A DNA stretch of 11,559 nt from an uncultured Actinomycetes bacterium (GTDB taxonomy: Bacteria; Actinomycetota; Actinomycetes; S36-B12; UBA5976): positions 1-11,559 of the forward strand of contig CALBND010000139.1 in NCBI GenBank assembly GCA_937896305.1, read 5' to 3'. The notes below the pieces were generated by a model. It searched no databases, had not been told where the DNA came from, and was given only the letters and a program-made list of their open reading frames with translations. Made by a program: the position numbers and the translations under genes. Shown here one piece after another: positions 1 to 5,418 of the stretch (positions are counted from its first letter, which is position 1; the number at the start of each line of letters is the position of its first letter).

Positions 1-886
1 AGAAAAATCGATTAAAGCCGATGTTTTAATTAGAGTTACCCCAGGAGTGACCTCACATACTCATGAATCAATTTCCACAGCACATGAAGATCAAAAGTTA
101 GGTTTTTCTTTAGCAGCAGGCCAAGCAGATGAAGCAATTAGAAGAATCATGAAAGATAAGAATTTAAATCTTTTAGGACTTCATTCCCATATTGGTTCAC
201 AAATTTTTGATAATAAAGGTTTTGAAATAGCTGCCACTAGATTAGCTGAATTGGCTATGCAAGTTGCAAAAGATTATGACATCCAAATTGAGATCCTAAA
301 TCTTGGTGGAGGTATGGGAATTGCTTATGTCCCAACTGATACTCCTTTAGCAATTGAAAAAATGGCAAGTGAATTAGTCGATATCGTTTATAAAGTTTTT
401 ACAAGCAATGGATTAGCTATGCCTCAGTTAGCGTTTGAACCAGGTAGAGCAATAGTTGGTCCTTCAACTGTCACACTTTACACAGTAGGCACTATTAAAA
501 ATGTGCAATTAGAAAATAATGAATCTAGAACCTATGTTGCGATTGATGGTGGAATGAGTGACAACATTAGAACAGCGCTTTACCAAGGTGAATACACAGT
601 TTCTTTAGTTTCAAGACTTTCAAATGCCAAACCAATGTTAAGCAGAGTTGTTGGTCGACATTGTGAAAGTGGTGACATTGTGGTTAGAGATTGCTATCTA
701 CCTGAAGATTTGGTTCCTGGAGATTTAATTGCAGTTGCAGCAACTGGTGCCTACAACAGATCAATGTCGAATCAATACAACTTAGTGACTCGTCCAGGTG
801 TAATTAGCATAAATAATGGAAACGTAAAAGAAATTTTAAGACCAGAAACTTTTGAAGATGTCTTTATTACTGACCCAGGTTTGTAA
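1..886 (+). CDS. lysA: Diaminopimelate decarboxylase, 3' part (5' end outside window)
   Basis: LysA decarboxylates meso-2,6-diaminopimelate to L-lysine in the cytoplasm, using PLP; it is the last step of lysine synthesis. The reading frame is open from base 2, so the GTG at base 47 is an internal valine and not a start. The frame upstream of it reads VLIRVTPGV, a typical LysA stretch. Visible fold-type III motifs are HIGSQ (188-202), the glycine loop GGG (305-313), EPGR (437-448), the CESGD active-site motif whose Cys reaches into the partner subunit (662-676), and the C-terminal Tyr of AYNRS (752-754). The N-terminal barrel segment with the PLP lysine lies outside the window. About 294 residues are present, against about 420-470 in the family. 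The end is intact (TAA 884-886) and overlaps the convergent EamA gene by 20 bp. By actinobacterial synteny, argS probably lies upstream. Confidence 0.96.
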   Translation, partial: EKSIKADVLIRVTPGVTSHTHESISTAHEDQKLGFSLAAGQADEAIRRIMKDKNLNLLGLHSHIGSQIFDNKGFEIAATRLAELAMQVAKDYDIQIEILNLGGGMGIAYVPTDTPLAIEKMASELVDIVYKVFTSNGLAMPQLAFEPGRAIVGPSTVTLYTVGTIKNVQLENNESRTYVAIDGGMSDNIRTALYQGEYTVSLVSRLSNAKPMLSRVVGRHCESGDIVVRDCYLPEDLVPGDLIAVAATGAYNRSMSNQYNLVTRPGVISINNGNVKEILRPETFEDVFITDPGL

Positions 887-1790
887 TCTTTTCTCCACTC
901 ACAACTAACGCAACACCCATAATTACAATGGCGCCTCCTACAAATAATGGCCACCCAGTTGGTTCTGCTAAAAAGAAAACCCCCAACATAACTGCGATCA
1001 CAGGATTAATATAAGCATAAGTTGAGGAAAGAGAAAGAGAAGCGTTACTTAAGAGCCAAATGTATGCTCCGTAACCTGCGATTGAACCAACTAAAACTAA
1101 ATAGATCCAAGCCACTTTAGATGTAGTTGACATATCAGAAATAATATTTCCACTTAATCTTTCACCATTAAAATAACTTCCGATAGTTAAAGCAATTCCT
1201 CCAAAAAGCATTTCATAAGCAGTCAAGACAAATGGATCTTTGGGAATAGGAATTCTTTGGGTCATAAATGTTCCAAAGGCCCAAGCAATATTGCCTATTA
1301 AAACCATGAACATCCAGAAATTAACTTTGTCAGGATCTGCTCCTTGCGCAGGACCGGTTCCCCCAGGCAAAACAATTAGAGCAACACCAATTAATCCAAT
1401 AAAGATTCCAATTAGAGTTATTCTTTTTGTTTTTATTCCAGCTATTCGTTTAAAAATAGTTACCCAAATTGGGAGAGCTGAAATAATTAAAGCAGCAATC
1501 CCAGAAGGTACATAGCGTTCAGCTAAAGTTAAATTGCCTAAACCAAAACCTAAAAGTAATCCACCTAAGAATATAGACGAAAGTAATTCTGAATGGCTAA
1601 CAACAAGAGCTTTTTTTCCCTTAAGAATGATTAGAGCGATCCCCAAAATAATGGCGGCAGCACTAAAACGAAAACCCATGGAAAGCAAAGGGGGAGCTGT
1701 CTTTATAACTAAAGCAATTCCAAAGTAGGTAGAGCCCCAAACCAGATAGACGGTTATTAAAGCAATCCAAATTGACACAAAAGGTCGCAT
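867..1790 (-). CDS. EamA/DMT-superfamily exporter (YedA-like), 10 predicted helices
   Basis: This is an inner-membrane drug/metabolite transporter with two EamA repeats of about five helices each (residues roughly 10-140 and 160-298 of 307). It shows the family's opening YLVWGSTYF (15-23), VPSGIAALI (94-102), GNIAWAFG (166-173) and the late TYAYINPVIAVMLG (257-270). The layout resembles E. coli YedA. Members export amino acids, metabolites or drugs; the substrate cannot be read from the sequence. I chose ATG 1790-1788 (MRPFVSIW) because the family begins just before the first helix. An in-frame ATG at 1865 would add 25 polar residues and leave only 11 bp before the hom start. A GTG at 1805 is also possible. 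No strong Shine-Dalgarno is seen. The gene sits antisense between lysA and hom, which are usually adjacent. A role in exporting lysine, threonine or an intermediate is inference from position only. Confidence 0.9.
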   Translation of the reverse strand: MRPFVSIWIALITVYLVWGSTYFGIALVIKTAPPLLSMGFRFSAAAIILGIALIILKGKKALVVSHSELLSSIFLGGLLLGFGLGNLTLAERYVPSGIAALIISALPIWVTIFKRIAGIKTKRITLIGIFIGLIGVALIVLPGGTGPAQGADPDKVNFWMFMVLIGNIAWAFGTFMTQRIPIPKDPFVLTAYEMLFGGIALTIGSYFNGERLSGNIISDMSTTSKVAWIYLVLVGSIAGYGAYIWLLSNASLSLSSTYAYINPVIAVMLGVFFLAEPTGWPLFVGGAIVIMGVALVVSGEKITNLGQ

Positions 1791-1876
1791 AGTCTTAGTG
1801 GGCACATCCCATCTCAGCACATCGTTAATGAGAGACTTAGACAACGAGTAATTCGCAATCAACAAAGGACGAGATA
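1791..1876. promoter_or_regulatory. Divergent intergenic region between the EamA gene and hom
   Basis: If the exporter starts at 1790, these 86 bp must carry the promoter for hom-thrC-thrB (unless lysA transcripts read through the antisense exporter gene) and the promoter for the exporter on the other strand. Only the hom Shine-Dalgarno (AAAGGA, 1864-1869) is clear. I see no convincing -35/-10 pair on either strand and no operator-like palindrome. The regulatory role is inferred from geometry. Confidence 0.4.
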
Positions 1877-3175
1877 GTGGCTAATAACGACAGTCGTCCA
1901 ATCAAGGTTGCCATAATTGGTGCTGGCACTGTTGGATCAAATGTTGCTACTTTAATGCTGGAGCAAGCCCAAGATTTGAAAGCTAGAAGTGGTGCTCCTT
2001 TAGAAATTGTTGGAATTGGTGTTAAAGATGCCAGTAAATCTCGCACAGGAATTCCACAAAACTTAATAACCACAGATATTGAAGGATTATTAAAAAAAGA
2101 TATAGACATATTAGTTGAAGTAATTGGTGGCATTGAACCAGCAAGAACTTATATTTTAGAAGCCATGTCAAAAGGGGTAAGTGTTGTCACTGCCAATAAA
2201 GAATTACTTGCTCGTGATGGAGCAACTTTAGCTGCAGCAGCTGAAAAAAATAATGTCGATCTTTATTTTGAGGCAAGTGTTGCAGGTGCAATTCCACTTC
2301 TAAGACCACTTCGTGAATCTTTAGTTGGAGATCGAGTAAGAAGAATTTTAGGAATTGTTAATGGTACAACAAATTATATTTTGACAAAAATGGATGAAAC
2401 TGGTGCAAGTTTTAAAGATGCATTAGCTGAGGCGCAAAAATTAGGTTATGCAGAAGGAAACCCAAGTGCCGATGTTGATGGCCTTGATGCCGCAGCCAAG
2501 GCAGCCATTGTTGCCCAATTAGCTTTTCACACTCGAGTAACTATCGATGATGTTTATTGTGAAGGTATCTCAAAAGTTTCAGCAGAAGATGTTAAAGCTG
2601 CACAAGAAATGGGTTTTGTTATAAAACTATTAGCAATTGCGGAACGACTTGATGATGATTCAATTGTGGTTAGAGTTCATCCGGCCATGATTCCTCGAAG
2701 TCATCCATTAGCAAGTGTGCGTGAAGCATTTAACGCAGTTTTTGTTGAAGCAGAATCTGCTGGCTCATTAATGTTTTATGGTCGTGGTGCAGGTGGCGCA
2801 CCAACTGCATCTGCTGTTTTAGGTGACGTGGTGGCTGTTGCTCGCAACAAGATGAGTGGACGTCGTGGACCTGGAGAAAGTATTTATGCAGATTTGAAAG
2901 TTAAATCTGTTTCAAATGCTATTACTAGTTACTACATTTCACTAGAAGTACAAGATCGACCAGGTGTATTAGCACAAATTAGTCAAAAGATTGCAGATAA
3001 TAATGTTTCAATTCAAACTGTTCGTCAAGATGGTCTAGAAAATGCAGCACAACTTGTGATCAGAACCCACAAGGCTTTGGAAAGTGATTTAGCAAAAACT
3101 TTAGAAGACTTAAGAAAGCTTGAAGTAGTAAAAGAAATTTCAGATTATATGAGAGTGGAAGGCGAAGAATCTTAA
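1877..3175 (+). CDS. hom: Homoserine dehydrogenase with C-terminal ACT domain
   Basis: Hom reduces L-aspartate-4-semialdehyde to L-homoserine with NAD(P)H, the entry step to threonine and methionine, in the cytoplasm. The 432-residue protein has a Rossmann domain with GAGTVG (15-20) and the TANKE motif (105-109). The catalytic domain carries GTTNYI (163-168) and DVDGLDAAAKAAI (199-211), in which K208 is the likely catalytic lysine, and GRGAGGAPTASA (302-313). A C-terminal ACT domain (about 351-425, with DRPGVLAQI) is the usual site for threonine feedback inhibition. The GTG start has a Shine-Dalgarno (AAAGGA, 1864-1869) at suitable spacing. It heads hom-thrC-thrB, with one base before thrC. 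Length and domains are normal for actinobacterial enzymes. It is not a fused aspartokinase, since no kinase domain is present. Confidence 0.97.
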   Translation: MANNDSRPIKVAIIGAGTVGSNVATLMLEQAQDLKARSGAPLEIVGIGVKDASKSRTGIPQNLITTDIEGLLKKDIDILVEVIGGIEPARTYILEAMSKGVSVVTANKELLARDGATLAAAAEKNNVDLYFEASVAGAIPLLRPLRESLVGDRVRRILGIVNGTTNYILTKMDETGASFKDALAEAQKLGYAEGNPSADVDGLDAAAKAAIVAQLAFHTRVTIDDVYCEGISKVSAEDVKAAQEMGFVIKLLAIAERLDDDSIVVRVHPAMIPRSHPLASVREAFNAVFVEAESAGSLMFYGRGAGGAPTASAVLGDVVAVARNKMSGRRGPGESIYADLKVKSVSNAITSYYISLEVQDRPGVLAQISQKIADNNVSIQTVRQDGLENAAQLVIRTHKALESDLAKTLEDLRKLEVVKEISDYMRVEGEES

Positions 3176-3176
3176 A

Positions 3177-4250
3177 ATGTCGACCACTATAAAAGCGCAT
3201 TTATGGCGCGGGGTAATTGAGGAATATAAACATCGACTTCCAGTTGATGAAAAAACCCCTATTGTAACTTTGGGTGAAGGTGGTACTCCACTTGTTTACG
3301 CCTGCACTTTGAGTGAAAAATTAAATAACATGATTTATTTAAAAGTAGAAGGTGTTAACCCAACTGGCTCATTTAAAGATCGTGGCATGACAATGGCAAT
3401 TTCAAAAGCAGCAGCCAATCAAGCCAAGGCAGTGATTTGTGCTTCAACTGGCAATACTTCAGCTTCAGCTACTGCCTATGCAGTTAAAGCTGGAATGAAA
3501 AGTGCTGTTTTAATTCCTGATGGAAAAATCGCGATGGGTAAATTAGCACAAGCAATAGTGCATGGGGCAACTGTTTTACAAGTAGATGGAAACTTTGATG
3601 ACTGTTTAGTTCTAGCACAAGAGTTAGCAAATAAATATCCAGTAGCACTTGTTAATTCTGTAAACCCTGATCGAATTGAAGGACAAAAGACTGCTTCATT
3701 TGAAATTGTTGACAGATTAGGTGATGCCCCGGATATTCATGTTTTACCAGTTGGTAACGCAGGAAACATAACTGCTTATTGGAAAGGTTATTTAGAATAT
3801 TTCAATGACAAAATGTCAACTAAGTTGCCACAAATGTGGGGATTTCAAGCCGAAGGTGCTGCACCAATTGTTGATGGCGCCCCTGTCTTAAAACCAGAAA
3901 CAATTGCAACTGCAATCAGAATTGGTAACCCTGCTTCTTGGAAACAAGCTATTTCTGCACGAGATGACTCAACAGGCAGAATTGAAAAAGTTAGTGACGC
4001 AGAAATATTGAGTGCTTATCATTTACTTGCAGAAAAAGAAGGAGTTTTTGTTGAACCTTCTTCAGCAACTGGTTTAGCAGGATTAATAAAGGCTTTTGAA
4101 AACAAAGAACTTCCAAGTGGAAAAACGATAGTAATTACTGTGACTGGAAATGGATTAAAAGATCCACAATGGGCTCTTGCCGATGCGCTTGATCCCACAA
4201 AAATATCTGTGGATGTAAAAGCAGCTGCTTCTGTATTGGGACTTATTTAA
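3177..4250 (+). CDS. thrC: Threonine synthase
   Basis: ThrC converts O-phospho-L-homoserine to L-threonine and phosphate using PLP, in the cytoplasm. The 357-residue, fold-type II protein has the Schiff-base motif SFKDRG (65-70) with K67, the substrate-binding ASTGNTSASA (89-98), the PLP-phosphate loop VGNAGN (192-197), and a C-terminal TGNGLKDP. Length fits the shorter bacterial class (about 350-360 residues), not the longer E. coli/yeast type. It begins one base after the hom stop (TAAAATG), so translation is probably coupled to hom. The last coding base is one base before the thrB ATG. SFKDRG and TGNGLKDP distinguish it from threonine dehydratase and cysteine synthase relatives. Confidence 0.97.
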   Translation: MSTTIKAHLWRGVIEEYKHRLPVDEKTPIVTLGEGGTPLVYACTLSEKLNNMIYLKVEGVNPTGSFKDRGMTMAISKAAANQAKAVICASTGNTSASATAYAVKAGMKSAVLIPDGKIAMGKLAQAIVHGATVLQVDGNFDDCLVLAQELANKYPVALVNSVNPDRIEGQKTASFEIVDRLGDAPDIHVLPVGNAGNITAYWKGYLEYFNDKMSTKLPQMWGFQAEGAAPIVDGAPVLKPETIATAIRIGNPASWKQAISARDDSTGRIEKVSDAEILSAYHLLAEKEGVFVEPSSATGLAGLIKAFENKELPSGKTIVITVTGNGLKDPQWALADALDPTKISVDVKAAASVLGLI

Positions 4251-4251
4251 T

Positions 4252-5154
4252 ATGTCAAAAATGTCGGGTGCAGTAAGAGTCGTAGTGCCTGCAACCAGTG
4301 CAAATTTAGGTTCAGCTTTTGATTCTGCTGGGCTTGCTTTATCAATGTTTGATGAGGTTGAAGCCTCATTTACTGACAAACCAGGTGTGCAAGTTGATGT
4401 GGACGGGGAAGGTAGAAATACTCTTCCACGCGATGAGAATCATTTAATTGCACGCGTAATGCTTAAAACTTTTCAACATTTATCTGTCCCAGTAAATGGT
4501 TTATATATTCGTTGCGTTAATCGCATTCCTCATGGCAGAGGCCTTGGCTCATCTGCGGCAGCAATTACTGCAGGAGTGGTTGCAGCAAGAGCATTAGCTG
4601 GAACCCAAGGAACCAGAATGGATGATGGTGGAGCACTCGAACTAGCAAGTTCAATTGAAGGTCATCCAGATAATGTTGCTGCTTGTTTATTCGGTGGTTT
4701 CACAATTTCTTGGATAGATGCAAACAGTTTCGCTAAAGCAGTTAAATTAACTCCTCATCCTGGAATAATTCCAGTGGTTTTAATACCTAAGTTCATTGTG
4801 GAAACAGAAGCAGCAAGATCCCTACTTCCTTCACATGTACCCCATCGTGATGCTGCTTTCAATGTGGCTAGAAGTTCACTTTTAGTGCACGCAATTTGTA
4901 ATGATCCTGACTATTTATTTGAAGCTACCCAAGATCGAATTCACCAGGAATATAGAAGACCATCAATGCAATCTGCGAGTGCTTTAGTGTCACTTTTGAG
5001 AGCAAAAGAACATGCCGCATTTATCTCTGGCTCAGGTCCCACAGTTTGTGTCTTAACTAATAGTGAAAACGTGGATAAAATCTTAAGCCTGGTCCCAGAA
5101 GAATTTGAAGCCCAGCAACTAGAAATTGCCCTAGCCGGGGCAAGTATTCAATAG
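4252..5154 (+). CDS. thrB: Homoserine kinase (GHMP family)
   Basis: ThrB phosphorylates L-homoserine with ATP to O-phosphohomoserine, the substrate of ThrC. The 300-residue protein shows the three GHMP kinase motifs: VPATSANLGSAFDSAG near the N-terminus (12-26), the ATP-binding PHGRGLGSSAAA (93-104), and the C-terminal ISGSGPT (258-264). GHPDNVA (137-143) is also typical. It starts one base after the thrC stop (TAATATG). A second in-frame ATG three codons on (4261) could also be used, and no strong Shine-Dalgarno separates the two, so coupling to thrC is likely. The gene closes the threonine cluster. A 6-bp hairpin near its end (5126-5143) is too far from the following T-rich run to be a clear terminator. 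Confidence 0.96.
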   Translation: MSKMSGAVRVVVPATSANLGSAFDSAGLALSMFDEVEASFTDKPGVQVDVDGEGRNTLPRDENHLIARVMLKTFQHLSVPVNGLYIRCVNRIPHGRGLGSSAAAITAGVVAARALAGTQGTRMDDGGALELASSIEGHPDNVAACLFGGFTISWIDANSFAKAVKLTPHPGIIPVVLIPKFIVETEAARSLLPSHVPHRDAAFNVARSSLLVHAICNDPDYLFEATQDRIHQEYRRPSMQSASALVSLLRAKEHAAFISGSGPTVCVLTNSENVDKILSLVPEEFEAQQLEIALAGASIQ

Positions 5155-5187
5155 TTTTATTTTCTCTATTTACTATCTGAAAAATAG

Positions 5188-5217
5188 TTGAGCAAGTAGC
5201 TTTGGTCTTGCTAAATT
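5188..5217 (+). promoter_or_regulatory. Candidate promoter of rho with an overlapping inverted repeat
   Basis: TTGAGC (5188-5193) and TAAATT (5212-5217) are spaced by 18 bp. A TG one base before the second hexamer (5209-5210) makes an extended -10. Each hexamer matches the sigma-70 consensus at 4 of 6 positions. An inverted repeat, AGCAAG (5191-5196) with CTTGCT (5207-5212), lies across the spacer and could be an operator or chance. Use of this promoter would give a rho leader of about 190 nt. Confidence 0.35.
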
Positions 5218-5223
5218 AATCAA

Positions 5224-5260
5224 AACCCAGCCAGGTCGGTGGGGGTTGTTAAACCGACCT
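5224..5260 (+). ncRNA. Possible H-type pseudoknot or stem-loop in the rho leader
   Basis: A perfect 8-bp stem, AGGTCGGT (5233-5240) with ACCGACCT (5253-5260), encloses a 12-nt loop that begins with five G. The loop segment GGGTT (5243-5247) is complementary to AACCC (5224-5228) just upstream. The two pairings interleave as an H-type pseudoknot with spacers of 4, 2 and 5 nt, which looks sterically reasonable. No T-run follows, so it is not an intrinsic terminator. The stem is seen directly; pseudoknot formation is inference. Confidence 0.4.
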
Positions 5261-5298
5261 TGTTACTGGTACTCTTGGAGATGTCCGGCCGTTACTGG
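5254..5298 (+). repeat. Imperfect direct repeat in the rho leader
   Basis: CCGACCTTGTTACTGG (5254-5269) recurs as CCGGCCGTTACTGG (5285-5298). The 8-mer GTTACTGG is exact in both copies, 29 nt apart. The first copy overlaps the 3' arm of the 8-bp leader stem. The second contains a short GGCC/GGCC hairpin (5287-5290 with 5297-5300). The copies could be alternative pairing partners or duplicated binding sites; function unknown. Confidence 0.5.
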
Positions 5299-5401
5299 CC
5301 AAAGATGGCAAATTAAGAAATCGCTAACTTTCACACCAAACTAACTTAGGTCCGGATCACATATAAGCCAAAAAATATTTCTTATTTGTGTAGCAAGATT
5401 G

Positions 5402-5416
5402 AAAGGAAAACCCTTT
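5402..5416 (+). promoter_or_regulatory. Hairpin covering the rho Shine-Dalgarno
   Basis: AAAGG (5402-5406) is the only purine-rich ribosome binding sequence before the rho GTG at 5419. It is exactly complementary to CCTTT (5412-5416), across a 5-nt loop. In the paired state the site would be hidden. The stem is only 5 bp with two G-C pairs, so it is weak alone, but it could be tuned by upstream structure or a protein. The pairing is seen; the regulation is inferred. Confidence 0.4.
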
Positions 5417-5418
5417 AG

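Larger units (their letters stand above)
5155..5418 (+). promoter_or_regulatory. Non-coding rho leader region (264 bp)
   Basis: This is the longest gene-free stretch in the window, between thrB and rho. Its middle part (about 5225-5360) looks richer in G and C than the flanking genes and contains several short repeats and complementary segments: an 8-bp perfect stem, a duplicated CCGRCC..GTTACTGG unit, GTCCGG at 5283-5288 that can pair with CCGGAT at 5352-5357, and a hairpin over the ribosome binding site. I match it to no known riboswitch class. Leader-based autoregulation of rho is established in E. coli, so a regulatory role is plausible, but it is inference here. Confidence 0.5.

Noticed and set aside
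1791..1865. Extending the exporter N-terminus to the ATG at 1865
   Set aside because: The extra 25 residues are polar, precede the family-typical start and would erase the divergent promoter space. Kept as a question in the findings.
1837..2133. 98-codon minus-strand frame over the hom start
   Set aside because: It lies mostly inside hom, is antisense, and its composition mirrors hom codons.
5126..5143. Hairpin TTGCCC/GGGCAA near the end of thrB followed by a T-rich stretch
   Set aside because: The stem is only 6 bp, lies inside the coding region, and the T-run begins about 11 nt after it, so it does not fit an intrinsic terminator.
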